Of a DNA stretch of 64,000 nucleotides, positions 32,076 through 41,945 are shown one piece after another (position 1 is the first letter of the stretch; each line of letters opens with the position of its first letter). The translations under genes were made by a program, and so were the position numbers. The notes beneath the pieces were generated by a model. It saw nothing but the letters and a program-made list of their open reading frames with translations, was not told where the DNA came from and ran no database searches. The DNA is from Streptomyces graminofaciens (GTDB lineage: Bacteria > Actinomycetota > Actinomycetes > Streptomycetales > Streptomycetaceae): positions 2,170,001-2,234,000 of the forward strand of contig NZ_AP018448.1 of assembly GCF_030294945.1 (NCBI RefSeq). The letters are read 5' to 3'.

Positions 32076-33515
32076 TCAACCGAGCTCGGGAGCGGGCTCC
32101 TTGGTCTCGGCCTTGGACTGAGCGGGGACCTCCGCCTGCGCGGGAGCGGGCGCCTCCGCCCGCGCGGAAGGCTCGCCGGCCTTGGCCGATTCCTCGCCGG
32201 GCTCGTCCTCTTCCTCCACGAACTGGATCTCCCCGTCGAGCATCTTCTTCGCCCGGTCGGTGTCCAGCGCACCCTCCCACTTCGACACCGCGAAGACGGC
32301 GACGCAGTTGCCGAGCAGGTTGGTGACGACGCGCATCGAGTCCATGATGCGGTCGACGCCGAGGAGGAGCGCGACGGCTCCGGCGGGGATGGCGCCGAGC
32401 GAGGAGGCGGTCGCCGACAGGGCGAGGAAGGCCGAACCGGGGATGCCGGCCATGCCCTTGCTGGTCAGCATCAGCACCAGGATGACGGTGATCTGCTGGC
32501 TGAGGCTGAGGTCGACGCCCACGGCCTGGGCGATGAACAGCGTGCCGATGGAGAGGTAGATGGACGCGCCGTCGAGGTTGAAGGAGTACCCCGTGGGCAG
32601 CACCAGACCCACGGCGTCGTCACGGGCGCCCGCCTGGCGCAGCTTCTGCATCATGCGCGGCATGACGCTCTCGCTGGAGGCGGTGCCCAGCGCGAGCAGC
32701 ATCTCCGCACGGGTGTAGCGGACGAACTTCCACAGGCTCAGCCCGGTCATCAGCTTCAGCGCGACGCCCAGCAGCACGAGGAAGACGAGAGCGACGGCGT
32801 AGCAGAGGATGATCAGCTTGGCGTAGGTCTTCATGACGCCGAGGCCGTACTCGCCCACCAGGTGAACCATCGCGCCGAACACGGCGAGCGGGGCCAGCTT
32901 CATGATGAAGCCGACGATCGCGAAGATGACCTCCTGGGCCTGCTCGATGGCGGGCAGGATCTTGGGCACCTTGGTGTGGCCGAGGTGCAGCAGCGCGGCA
33001 CCGGTGAGACAGGCGAGCACGAGCACCTGGAGCAGCGCGTTCTCGGCGAAGGCGCCGATCGCGCTCTGGGGAAGCGCGTTCAGGATGAACTCGCTGGTCG
33101 ACGGGAGCGAGCCACCGGCGGTCTTGGCGTCGACCGCCGAGGTGTCGAGCTTCGAGGGGTCGACGTTCATGCCCGAGCCGGGGCCGAAGACATTGGCGCC
33201 GATCAGGCCGATGAGCAGCGCGGCCGTGGAGGCGACCTCGAACCAGATCAGGGCCTTGAGCCCGATCCTCCCGAACGCCTTGAGGTTGCCGGCCTTGGCG
33301 ATGCCGACGACGACCACGCAGAACACGAGCGGCGAGATCACCGTCTTGATGAGTCGCACGAAACCGTCGCCGAGCGGCTGGAAGGTCGTGGACGTGTCCG
33401 GCCACAACCTTCCGACGACGATTCCGAGCACAAGCGCAACACCGACTTGCGCGAAAAGTGAGGTACGCAGCATGCGTGCGACGCGTCGCGGCAGGGACGG
33501 TACGGACTGCGGCAC
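32076..33515 (-). CDS. DctA-like dicarboxylate/cation symporter (DAACS family)
   Basis: This 479-residue membrane protein has eight or so helices and two hairpin loops. Substrate and ion motifs include TASSESVMPRMMQKL (the serine-rich hairpin 1), PTGYSFNLDGASIYLSIG (TM7, with NxxDG) and VDRIMDSMRVVTNLLGN (TM8). It probably imports C4-dicarboxylates or glutamate with protons or sodium. The C-terminus is a 50-residue Ala/Pro/Glu-rich cytoplasmic tail. GTG 33515 is chosen because GGAGG lies 7 nt upstream; longer versions start in non-coding sequence. Confidence 0.85.
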   Translation of the reverse strand: MPQSVPSLPRRVARMLRTSLFAQVGVALVLGIVVGRLWPDTSTTFQPLGDGFVRLIKTVISPLVFCVVVVGIAKAGNLKAFGRIGLKALIWFEVASTAALLIGLIGANVFGPGSGMNVDPSKLDTSAVDAKTAGGSLPSTSEFILNALPQSAIGAFAENALLQVLVLACLTGAALLHLGHTKVPKILPAIEQAQEVIFAIVGFIMKLAPLAVFGAMVHLVGEYGLGVMKTYAKLIILCYAVALVFLVLLGVALKLMTGLSLWKFVRYTRAEMLLALGTASSESVMPRMMQKLRQAGARDDAVGLVLPTGYSFNLDGASIYLSIGTLFIAQAVGVDLSLSQQITVILVLMLTSKGMAGIPGSAFLALSATASSLGAIPAGAVALLLGVDRIMDSMRVVTNLLGNCVAVFAVSKWEGALDTDRAKKMLDGEIQFVEEEDEPGEESAKAGEPSARAEAPAPAQAEVPAQSKAETKEPAPELG

Positions 33516-33659
33516 GGGCACTCCTCCGAAGGGACTTTCTGGTATGCGGAAAAGTGCTTCCGCGCGGATCACTATCGGGGAGATCTCGATCGCGGGGAAG
33601 ACCGCCGTGTTTCCGGCACGTAAATCATCGAGCGGGCGTCACGGCGCACGCATGAGACG

Positions 33660-35327
33660 TCAACAGCCCGAACTGCCCGCCCTGCCCCCTCCGCTCCCTT
33701 TGTCCTCCGTCAGTACTCCCTGCACGGTGACGAGGGAACGGTCGTAGCAACCGCCCGATCCGTACAGCCGGTAGCGCTCGCTGGTCGTCCCGACGGCGTG
33801 CCGCTGGTCACGCGGAACACCCGCCGTGTACGTGGCGTCACCCGTGTAGGTGTCGTCGAGCCGGGACCACGCGGTCCGCCGCCCGCCGTACGTCCCGGTG
33901 ACCGCCGCCCGGTCCCCCAGCGTCAGTACCGTCCGCAGCCGGTCGCCCGCACCGAGCGTCGTCGTGCCGTCCATCGTGTACGACCGCTGCGTACGGGTCG
34001 CCCTGGCCGGTCCGCGCCCGTCGACGGTGACCGTCTCGTCGTCGGTCCAACGCGCCTTGAGCGCGTCGGGGTTCTCGCCGTCCGACCAGGTGTGCACGGA
34101 GGTGTTGGCGAGGCTGCGGCGGACGGTGGTCGTCACGCGGCCGTGCGAGGTTTCGACGTAGCCGGAGACCGTCAGCCGGTGGCCGCCCTCGGTGTCGAGG
34201 CGGTGCTCCGCACCGGGCGTGTACGTCGAGGCGCTGGCGAGGTCGCCCGCCCGGGACTCGGTCAGCGCGCCGGTGACGTGCTCACTCTTCTCGTCCTGCC
34301 AGACGAGGACGTTGACCGGGGTGCTCCAGCCGCTCTGCCCCTCGGGGACGCCGACCACGGAGACCTCTACACGGTGCGGGCGGCCGTCGTTGAGGAGCCC
34401 GGCGAAGGGGGTGAGGTCGTAGCGGATGGGCTGGATGTCGAAGGCGCGGGGGCCCGGGATCACGTACCAGAGGAAGGGGTTGGACCAACCGCCGGTCCAC
34501 ACGGTCGGGAACGGCGCGGCGATTCCGGCCAGTTGCCCGTCGACCTCGACCTGCACCTCTCGGTACGGGCCGTCCGTCGCCTTGCAGGAGTACGGCGCCG
34601 AGTCGGGCACGGTCAGATACCAGTACTCCTCGCAGCCCCCGCCGGAGCCGGTGGCGTACACCTCGGCGACGACGCGTTCGCTGTTGCGCGGGGTGGTGAG
34701 GGTGTTGCCGTCCTGGAGGGTGAGGACGCGGTCGGGGGTGGTCTCGGCGGTCTTCGCGGTGGGTCTGGCGGCGTAGAAGGTCAGGGTGACCTTGACGTCG
34801 AGGATGCCCGTGTAGGTGTCGTCGACGACGTTGCCGATGAGCATCTCCACGGGTTGCGCGGAGCGCAGGGTGTCGCTGTAGCGGGTGACGTCCTTCTCGA
34901 CGGACCACTCGATACCGTCGGGCGAGGGCTGGGGTGTCGACGTCCGGAAGACTTCCACGCCGCCGATGTGCAGATGGCCGAGGCGGTCGTACTGGCGGCC
35001 CTTCACCTTGCCGTCGAGACGCAGGACGACCTTGCTCCAGCTCCTGCCGCAGTCACCCGGGGGCGCATAGGTGCCCCTGTACGGCGTGAAGTCCCTGAAC
35101 TGCGCCTCGGCGACCGTCACTTCGCAGGACTTGGTGTTCTTCGGTCTGGTGACGGGCGGGGCGGCGGTGATCGGGTCGTGCCAGTCGGTGCCGAACTCGG
35201 CGGGGACGGCCACCGGTTGAGCCGACCGGGCGGGGGCCTCGGCGGATTGAGCGGGGGTGGCTACCAGGAGTGAGCTCGTGAGGAGGGTCGCTCCGGCGAG
35301 CATGGACATGACGATCCGGCTTCTCAT
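33660..35327 (-). CDS. Secreted PNGase A-like protein (peptide-N4-asparagine amidase)
   Basis: This 555-residue protein has a Sec signal peptide (MLAGATLLTSSLLVATPAQS, cleavage near AQSAEA). The N-terminal half matches the PNGase A domain: RSWSKVVLRLDGKVKGRQYD, HLHIGGVEVFRTSTPQPSPD, EWSVEKDVTRYSDTL and IGNVVDDTYTGILDVKVTLT. It would remove N-linked glycans from glycopeptides outside the cell. A second beta-rich half and a Gly/Ser-rich, Cys-ending tail follow. It stands alone between two minus-strand genes. Confidence 0.75.
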   Translation of the reverse strand: MRSRIVMSMLAGATLLTSSLLVATPAQSAEAPARSAQPVAVPAEFGTDWHDPITAAPPVTRPKNTKSCEVTVAEAQFRDFTPYRGTYAPPGDCGRSWSKVVLRLDGKVKGRQYDRLGHLHIGGVEVFRTSTPQPSPDGIEWSVEKDVTRYSDTLRSAQPVEMLIGNVVDDTYTGILDVKVTLTFYAARPTAKTAETTPDRVLTLQDGNTLTTPRNSERVVAEVYATGSGGGCEEYWYLTVPDSAPYSCKATDGPYREVQVEVDGQLAGIAAPFPTVWTGGWSNPFLWYVIPGPRAFDIQPIRYDLTPFAGLLNDGRPHRVEVSVVGVPEGQSGWSTPVNVLVWQDEKSEHVTGALTESRAGDLASASTYTPGAEHRLDTEGGHRLTVSGYVETSHGRVTTTVRRSLANTSVHTWSDGENPDALKARWTDDETVTVDGRGPARATRTQRSYTMDGTTTLGAGDRLRTVLTLGDRAAVTGTYGGRRTAWSRLDDTYTGDATYTAGVPRDQRHAVGTTSERYRLYGSGGCYDRSLVTVQGVLTEDKGSGGGRAGSSGC

Positions 35328-35368
35328 GGGCGGTGTTCTACGGGGAGTCGGCGTCCCGCCGCAATGAG

Positions 35369-35396
35369 GCCTCCGGCCAGAGCGGTGGCCGGAGGC
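35369..35396 (-). terminator. Terminator after the L,D-transpeptidase gene
   Basis: An 11-bp perfect stem (35369-35379 with 35386-35396) with a 6-nt loop lies just downstream of the minus-strand stop at 35407. Confidence 0.65.
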
Positions 35397-35406
35397 TGAC
35401 GGTCGC

Positions 35407-36207
35407 TCAGGCCTTCAGCTCCGCCTTGTCCCCCATCACGATCACCGGGTGCTTCGCCGGGTCGAGGGTGCGCAGCAGGTACTCCATGCCCGACTTGGAC
35501 AGACTGACGCAGGCCGAGGTGCCGCTGCCGTGGTCCATGTGCAGCCAGATGCTGCCGCCTTTGGACTGGCCCTCGGGACGGGTCGGGTCGTTGGGCGAGG
35601 TGCCCTTGACGCGGTTGTAGTCGATGGCGATGACGTAGTCGAAGTCGTGCCAGTGCGACTTGGCCCAGTAGTGCGGGGCCTGGAAGGCAGCCGACTGGCT
35701 GTACGGGAACTTCGCCCCCGGGTCGGCGAGGACGCCGCCCGCGTCGGTGAGCGTGAAAACGCCGACCGGGCTGCGTTTGTCGCCCTCCTGGTGGTCGGTG
35801 GTCCAGCCCTTCTTGCCGTTGTGGCCCCGCCAGGTGCGGGTCTGGTCCCAGGTGGAGCCGCTTTTCGTGTAGAGCACGACCGTGGCGTCGGCGTCGTCCT
35901 TGCCCTCGCCGTAGACGGCCACGACCTGGCGGGATTCGGCCGGAATCTGCTTCTGCAGGCGGTCGCCGACGTCCGGGATGCGGGTGAGGTCGACGGTCTC
36001 TGGCTTCGCACGCTCGGACTTGCCGCCGGAGTCCGTGTCCGCCTTCGTTCCACCGCTGTTCGTGTCGCTCGAACCACCGCACGCCGCCAGGGACATCACC
36101 AGGACGCCGCAGACCACCGCCGCGACCCGTCTGCGTGCCGGACCGCCGACATCGCTCGCACCGGTGGTTCGTCCACGCCTAGTACCGCCTATTCGCATGC
36201 GGTCCAT
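35407..36207 (-). CDS. L,D-transpeptidase-like lipoprotein (YkuD fold)
   Basis: This protein of about 266 residues has a lipoprotein signal with lipobox SLAACGG near residue 39. The C-terminal catalytic segment IWLHMDHGSGTSACVSLSKS has the HG...(S/T)xxC arrangement of YkuD enzymes, with Cys as nucleophile. Upstream, GDKRSPVGVFTLTDAGGVL is the conserved TPxGxF-like block. These enzymes form 3-3 peptidoglycan crosslinks or attach proteins. The start at ATG 36207 or 36198 is uncertain because no good ribosome site is seen. Confidence 0.75.
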   Translation of the reverse strand: MDRMRIGGTRRGRTTGASDVGGPARRRVAAVVCGVLVMSLAACGGSSDTNSGGTKADTDSGGKSERAKPETVDLTRIPDVGDRLQKQIPAESRQVVAVYGEGKDDADATVVLYTKSGSTWDQTRTWRGHNGKKGWTTDHQEGDKRSPVGVFTLTDAGGVLADPGAKFPYSQSAAFQAPHYWAKSHWHDFDYVIAIDYNRVKGTSPNDPTRPEGQSKGGSIWLHMDHGSGTSACVSLSKSGMEYLLRTLDPAKHPVIVMGDKAELKA

Positions 36208-36453
36208 CGTCGCACCGCGTCCCGGGTATGTGCGCCCGCCATCCCGCGCATCGGATCGATCACGGGTGGTCCGGGCCGAAACTTTGCCCCGCAACGGAAA
36301 ACCGTTTGCTTCCGACCTCGCGGTGACGCCAACCTTTCACGTCTGGCCGACGGGCCTCCATGCCCCTTTCCTCCCATTTCACTCCGACTCCCCTGCTCTC
36401 CCTTGCCCTCTTCTCTCCCCCTTTCACCCCCTGACACGAGCCACTGGGACGTC

Positions 36454-38391
36454 ATGCAGATTCAAGACCTTCCGTATCCCGACCCGGGCGTGCCGGACGC
36501 ACACTCGGGACCCCGATTCCTGTGGTGGCTCGGCCGGAATCAGCTCGGTGGACAGCTGAAGTCGCTGGCGTGGGGGCTGCTGCACTTCACGTCCGTCACC
36601 GGGCTGCCGTTCTGTGTCGGCTTCGCCATCCAGGCCGTGGTCGACCGCTCCGGCGCGCGCCTCGCCCTCTCGGGCGGACTGCTGGCGCTGTGCGGCATGC
36701 TCATCGCGCTCGGCGACACCTTCCTGCACCGGGCGGCGGTCACCAACTGGATCACGGCAGCCGCACGAGTCCAGCAACTGCTGGCCCGCAAGACGGCCCA
36801 GCTCGGCTCGGCGCTGACGCGGCGGGTGGCGGCCGGTGAGATCGTCGCGGTGTCCACCGGTGATGTCGAGAAGATCGGCTGGTTCGTGGAGGCCGTGTCG
36901 CGGTTCACCGCGGCGGCGCTCTCGGTGGTGTTCGTCTGCGTCGCCCTCGTCGTCTACCAGCCGGCGCTCGGCATCGTCGTCGCCGTGGGCGTGCCGATCC
37001 TCGCGCTCGCCGTACTGCCGCTGCTGCCCCGGGCCACGCGCCGGGCCGACTTTCAGCGGGAGAAGGCGGGCCGCGCCACCGAGCTGGCCTCCGACACCGT
37101 CGCGGGCCTGCGCGTCCTGCGCGGCATCGGCGGTGAGGAACTCTTCCTCGACCGCTATCGCGCGGCCTCCCAGGAAGTCCGCCACGCCGCCGTGCGCAGC
37201 GCCCGCATGTGGGCGCTGATCTCCGGCATCCAGGTGTTGCTGCCGGGGCTGTTGCTGATCACGGTCGTCTGGTACGGCGTGGGGCTGGCCCGCGACGACC
37301 GGATCACGATCGGCGAGCTGGTCACCGTGTACAGCGCGGTCATGCTCCTGTCCTACCCCTTGCGCCATTTCGAGGAGATCGCGATGGCCTACTCCTTCTC
37401 GCGGCCCTCCGCGAAGAGGGCGGCCCGGGTGCTGTCGCTGGAGCGGGCCACGGACACCGCGGGTTCGCTCGACGCCTCCGTGCCCTCCGGGGACATGCAC
37501 GACCCGGCGACCGGCCTGCTCGTGCCCGCCGGACGCCTGACCGCTGTGGTGTGCGGCGACCCGGACGCGGCGGGGCGGCTCGCGGAAAGACTGGGCGGAC
37601 ACGCCGCCGAGGAGGCCTCTTCCGACACCTCGGTGCGGCTGGGCGGCGTCCCGCTCGACGAGCTGCCGCTCGACTCCGCCCGTACGGCCGTCCTCGTCCA
37701 GGACAAGGACCCGGTGCTGCTCTCCGGCACCCTGCGCGAACTGCTCGACGTGCCCGGCTCCGGCGACATCACCCCCGAGGAGGCACTGGCAGCCGCGCAG
37801 TGCGGTGACGTGCTGGAGGCCCTGATCCAGGGTTCGCTGGACGCCGCGGACCCGATGGACGCCCGGATCACCGAGCGCGGGCGGTCCCTCTCCGGCGGCC
37901 AGCGCCAGCGGCTCGCGCTCGCCCGGTCCCTGATCACGGACCCGGAGGTGCTGGTCCTGGACGAGCCGACGTCCGCCGTCGACTCGCACACAGAGGCTCG
38001 CATCGCCGACGGCATCCGGTCGCTGCGGGAAGGCCGTACGACGGTCGTGTTCACCTCCTCGCCGCTGCTGCTGGACCTCGCAGACCGGGTCGTGCTGGTC
38101 CACGAGGGCGAGGTCGCGGCGGTCGGCGCGCACCGCGAGCTGGTGCACGGGGAGCCCCGGTACCGGGCGGTGGTCACCCGCGAGACCGACGAGGAGGCTG
38201 CCGCTTCCCTCGGCGAAGTCCTTGACGGCGGTGTCGTCGAGGGCGGCCTCCGGGACGGCGTGCGCGACGGCGGCGCGGCGAAACACGATCCGCCGAAGAA
38301 GGACTCGCACCAGAGTCACGGCTCGAAACATGGCAAACCCACCCTCAGTGATGTGCTGAACGAACTGGAAGAGATCGAGGAGACCGCATGA
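36454..38391 (+). CDS. ABC exporter subunit 1, degenerate Walker A
   Basis: This 645-residue half-transporter has an N-terminal six-helix membrane domain (about 30-310). In the ATPase domain the Walker A position reads VVCGDPDAAGRLAERL near residue 362, without the GK[ST] needed to bind phosphate. Signature LSGGQRQRLALARSL and Walker B VLVLDEPTSAVD are intact. It must work with the next gene, whose ATG overlaps its stop (ATGA). The C-terminus carries a charged tail rich in Lys/His (KHDPPKKDSHQSHGSKHGK). Substrate unknown; siderophore, lipid or drug export are all possible. Confidence 0.85.
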   Translation: MQIQDLPYPDPGVPDAHSGPRFLWWLGRNQLGGQLKSLAWGLLHFTSVTGLPFCVGFAIQAVVDRSGARLALSGGLLALCGMLIALGDTFLHRAAVTNWITAAARVQQLLARKTAQLGSALTRRVAAGEIVAVSTGDVEKIGWFVEAVSRFTAAALSVVFVCVALVVYQPALGIVVAVGVPILALAVLPLLPRATRRADFQREKAGRATELASDTVAGLRVLRGIGGEELFLDRYRAASQEVRHAAVRSARMWALISGIQVLLPGLLLITVVWYGVGLARDDRITIGELVTVYSAVMLLSYPLRHFEEIAMAYSFSRPSAKRAARVLSLERATDTAGSLDASVPSGDMHDPATGLLVPAGRLTAVVCGDPDAAGRLAERLGGHAAEEASSDTSVRLGGVPLDELPLDSARTAVLVQDKDPVLLSGTLRELLDVPGSGDITPEEALAAAQCGDVLEALIQGSLDAADPMDARITERGRSLSGGQRQRLALARSLITDPEVLVLDEPTSAVDSHTEARIADGIRSLREGRTTVVFTSSPLLLDLADRVVLVHEGEVAAVGAHRELVHGEPRYRAVVTRETDEEAAASLGEVLDGGVVEGGLRDGVRDGGAAKHDPPKKDSHQSHGSKHGKPTLSDVLNELEEIEETA

Positions 38392-40169
38392 TCGGCGTGG
38401 CGCCACCGGCGTACGACCCGGCCGCCCCGACGACGGCGAACACGCTGCCCGTCGGTGCCCCCGCGACCGTCCGCGCCTATGTGGCCGAGCTGTTCCGCCG
38501 GCATCGCCGGGCCTTCGCGCTGCTCATCGCGGTCAACACGATCGCCGTCGTGTCCTCGATGGCGGGCCCGTACCTGCTGGGCGGAGTCGTCGAGCGCGTG
38601 TCGGACGGGGCTCGGGAGCTGCATCTGGAACTCACGGCCGCCCTGTTCGTCACCGCCCTCGTCGTCCAGGCCGTGTTCGTGCGCGAGGTACGGCTGCGCG
38701 GTGCCGTCCTCGGCGAGCGAATGCTGGCCGATCTGCGCGAGGACTTCCTCGTCCGGTCGGTCGGGCTGCCGCCGGGCGTGCTGGAGCGGGCCGGCACGGG
38801 TGACCTGCTGTCCCGGATCACCACGGACATCGACCGGCTCGCCAACGCGATGCGCGAGGCCGTGCCACAGCTGTCCATCGGTGTCGTGTGGGTCGCGTTG
38901 CTGCTCGGCGGCCTCGCCGTGACCGCTCCCCCGCTGGCGCTCGCCGTGCTGCTGGCCCTGCCGCTGCTGGTGGTCGGCTGCCGCTGGTACTTCAAGCGCG
39001 CGCCCTCCGCCTACCGCTCGGAAGCCGCCGGGTACGCCGCCGTCGCCGCCGCGCTCGCGGAGACCGTGGACGCCGGACGCACCGTCGAGGCCCACCGCCT
39101 CGGCCGGAGCCGCATCGAGCTGTCGAACCGGCGGATCCGGGAGTGGACCTCCTGGGAGCGGTACACACTGTGGCTGCGGTCGGTGCTCTTCCCGGTCCTC
39201 AACCTCACCCACACCACGGTCCTCGGCTCGGTCCTGATCATCGGCGGGGTCTTCGTCCTGCACGACTGGATCAGCCTCGGCCAGCTGACCACGGGCGCGC
39301 TCATCGCCCAGATGCTCGTCGACCCGGTGAACCTGATCCTGCGCTGGTACGACGAGCTGCAGGTCGCCGAGGTGTCCCTGGCCAGACTCGTCGGCGTCCG
39401 GGACATCGAGCCGGACGCGGGCGACCCGTCCGTGGCCCCCGACGGGCGCGACGTGCACGCGGACGGGGTGCGCTTCGCCTACCGAGAGGGCGTCGACGTC
39501 CTGCGCGAGGTGTCCCTGGCGGTCGCGCCCGGCACCCGGCTGGCCCTGGTCGGCCCGTCCGGCGCCGGCAAGTCGACCCTGGGCAGGCTGCTCGCCGGGA
39601 TCTACGCACCCCGCGACGGCCGGATCACCCTGGGCGGTGCGGAGCTGGCACGGATGCCCGCCGAGGACGTCCGCTCCCATGTCGCGCTCGTCAACCAGGA
39701 GCACCACGTCTTCGTGGGTTCCCTGCGCGACAACCTCCTCCTCGCCCGTACGGGTGCCGAGGACGCCGAGCTGTGGGCGGCGCTCGGCGCGGTCGACGCC
39801 GACGGCTGGGCGCGGGCGCTGGACGACGGTCTGGACACCGAGGTCGGCTCGGGCGGGCTCTCGCTCACCCCCGCGCAGGCCCAGCAGATCGCGTTGGCCC
39901 GGCTGGTCCTCGCCGACCCGCACACACTGGTCCTGGACGAGGCGACCTCGCTCCTCGACCCGCGCGCGGCCCGCCATCTGGAGCGCTCCCTCGCCCGTGT
40001 CCTCGACGGCCGCACGGTCGTCGCGATCGCCCACCGGCTGCACACCGCCCATGACGCGGACGTCATCGCAGTCGTCGAGAACGGCCGCATCAGCGAGCTG
40101 GGCAGCCACGACCAACTGGTCGAGGCGGACGGCGCGTACGCCGCGCTGTGGCGGTCCTGGCACGGGTGA
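38388..40169 (+). CDS. ABC exporter subunit 2, degenerate signature motif
   Basis: This 593-residue half-transporter complements the preceding subunit. Walker A is intact (VGPSGAGKSTLGRLL near 389) and Walker B is LVLDEATSLLD, but the signature is LSLTPAQAQQIALARL instead of LSGGQ. The functional ATP site would be formed by this Walker A with subunit 1's LSGGQ; the other site would be dead. This is typical of asymmetric heterodimeric exporters such as TM287/288, although those usually lose the catalytic Glu in one subunit. Confidence 0.85.
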   Translation: MIGVAPPAYDPAAPTTANTLPVGAPATVRAYVAELFRRHRRAFALLIAVNTIAVVSSMAGPYLLGGVVERVSDGARELHLELTAALFVTALVVQAVFVREVRLRGAVLGERMLADLREDFLVRSVGLPPGVLERAGTGDLLSRITTDIDRLANAMREAVPQLSIGVVWVALLLGGLAVTAPPLALAVLLALPLLVVGCRWYFKRAPSAYRSEAAGYAAVAAALAETVDAGRTVEAHRLGRSRIELSNRRIREWTSWERYTLWLRSVLFPVLNLTHTTVLGSVLIIGGVFVLHDWISLGQLTTGALIAQMLVDPVNLILRWYDELQVAEVSLARLVGVRDIEPDAGDPSVAPDGRDVHADGVRFAYREGVDVLREVSLAVAPGTRLALVGPSGAGKSTLGRLLAGIYAPRDGRITLGGAELARMPAEDVRSHVALVNQEHHVFVGSLRDNLLLARTGAEDAELWAALGAVDADGWARALDDGLDTEVGSGGLSLTPAQAQQIALARLVLADPHTLVLDEATSLLDPRAARHLERSLARVLDGRTVVAIAHRLHTAHDADVIAVVENGRISELGSHDQLVEADGAYAALWRSWHG

Positions 40170-40433
40170 CCTGCCCGAGGCCGCCGCCGTTCCGCACACG
40201 GCGGCCCTCGGCGGGGTCTGCCCCTTCTCGCGCCGCGAGCGGACTGGAGGCGCCCGGCCCGTGCTCTGCCGTTGCGCGGTGCCGAACGCGGGTGGAAGGC
40301 TGGTGGTGGCACCGGTTCGGGGGACGCCCGTGAGCCGCCCGGTTCGCGGGGTTCGGACCCCTGCCCAGCGGTCCGCGCGTCCACCGTCGTACGACGCGGT
40401 GGCACCGGGCCAGTCCCACCACTGGAGGTACCC

Positions 40434-40904
40434 GTGGACAGAGCCGGCGGATGGGGAGACGACGTCTACCAACCTGACGCATCCGACGTCCAGGATGACG
40501 CGGGGCTGCTGGACGCCGAGGACACCCTGGTCGCCGACGGTGTCGCCGACCCCCTCGACCGGGGCTGGTCGCCACCGGAGCGGCCATGGGCGGTGGAGCA
40601 CACCGGTGTGACCGCCGCGGAGCGGCTCCGCGGCGAGACCCTGGCTCAGCGGCTCGCCGAGGAGCTTCCGGACGTGGCGTACCCCGACGGGGACGGTATC
40701 GGCGACTCCTCGGACACGGACGGCGAGCCCTTGGACAACGAGGTGGGTGCGCTGCGCTCGGGCCGCCTCGTCGCTCCCGACGAGGGCTCGCACGAGGACG
40801 AGGAAAGCGGGCTGATCGCGACCGACGTAGGCATCGACGGCGCGGCCTCCTCCGCGGAGGAGGCCGCGATGCACATCGTGGACGAGGATTCGTTGTCGGG
40901 CTGA
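40434..40904 (+). CDS. DUF5709-like acidic protein
   Basis: This 156-residue, strongly acidic protein has no membrane segment (DDVYQPDASDVQDDAGLLDA and HEDEESGLIATDVGIDGAAS). It is common in Streptomyces (DUF5709 as I recall) and of unknown function. GTG 40434 follows GGAGG with 5-nt spacing. Monocistronic. Confidence 0.7.
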   Translation: MDRAGGWGDDVYQPDASDVQDDAGLLDAEDTLVADGVADPLDRGWSPPERPWAVEHTGVTAAERLRGETLAQRLAEELPDVAYPDGDGIGDSSDTDGEPLDNEVGALRSGRLVAPDEGSHEDEESGLIATDVGIDGAASSAEEAAMHIVDEDSLSG

Positions 40905-40984
40905 CGCCGACGGACTCCCCGTCGGGCTCGGCCCGGGGCTCCTGGTTGTACCAGGACCTTCCCGCGAAGCCGGCCGCAGCCGTG

Positions 40985-41779
40985 TCAGATGAAGTTCAGC
41001 GCTGCCGCCCCGCCCACTCCCCCGAGCACCATGAACACCGGCATCAGCACCTTCAGCTCGACCCAGCTGCCGGCCCGGAAGCGCATCGCCTTCGGCGGGC
41101 CCACCGGGTACCAGCGCTTGCGGCCTATCGGTATCGGCCACAGGATCGGGCAGCCGGACACCGTCAGCGAGTCCCCGATGTCGTGCACCAGCGCGCCGAG
41201 GACGATCGGCAGCCCGAGCCACAGGTACTCCTGGCCCGGCTGCGTGAACAGCCAGTCCGCCCCGTTGCCCGGCTTGTCCAGGACACCCGCGAGGATCCAG
41301 GCACTGGTCGCGGCCAGCAGCCACACCAGCACATCGCTGCTGGAGCCGCGAGCCGCCCGCCACAGCAGACCCTCGATGGCCAGCACCATGTGCACGAAGA
41401 GGATGGCCAGCACCGCCCAGCGGCCACCCGTGATCGCGATGACGGAGGCGCCGGCGCCGAGCAGCGCCGCCCACAGCCAGGTGTGCGTGAGGGTGCGGTG
41501 CCCGCCGGAGCGACGCGGGTCGCCCTGCTTCTTGGTCGCCTTGTAGACGGCGTACGAGAGCTTGTCGACGATCTCGCAGACCCAGCGCGAGAGGGGGCCG
41601 AAGGACCGCGAGATCGTGGCCGCCTTGTGATCCAGGTCCGGGGCGAGGGCGGCGCCCGCGCAGATCAGGGCACCGACGAGGAGGACCGGCCAGGGCATGG
41701 TGTGCCCGGCGGCGGCCGATGCCGCTCCTACGCCGAGCCAGGCCGCGGCTCCCGACAGTGAGTGTGCTGGTCCCATCAT
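40985..41779 (-). CDS. Membrane-bound YdjM/DUF457-like metal-dependent hydrolase
   Basis: This 264-residue integral membrane protein has the DUF457 pattern: MGPAHSLSGAAAWL at the N-terminus, LAPDLDHKAATISRSFGPLS with the DxDH metal ligands, GGHRTLTHTWLW and a late GALVHDIGDSLT. About six helices are visible. The start is one of two adjacent ATGs (41779/41776). It is divergent from the helicase gene with about 165 bp between. Confidence 0.8.
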   Translation of the reverse strand: MMGPAHSLSGAAAWLGVGAASAAAGHTMPWPVLLVGALICAGAALAPDLDHKAATISRSFGPLSRWVCEIVDKLSYAVYKATKKQGDPRRSGGHRTLTHTWLWAALLGAGASVIAITGGRWAVLAILFVHMVLAIEGLLWRAARGSSSDVLVWLLAATSAWILAGVLDKPGNGADWLFTQPGQEYLWLGLPIVLGALVHDIGDSLTVSGCPILWPIPIGRKRWYPVGPPKAMRFRAGSWVELKVLMPVFMVLGGVGGAAALNFI

Positions 41780-41945
41780 GGCCGTGCCCCGTCCCATTCC
41801 GTTCGTGCCGCTGTCCAGTCGCCTTGTGCCGCTGCCCAGTTGTCCAGGTGCGCTGACGCTCCGCCGGCGCCACAGCGTAGCGTTCGCGATCTTCGGTCCG
41901 GCATCCGATTCCCCCATCGGGTGCGCGGGCAGGCAAGATGGGGGC

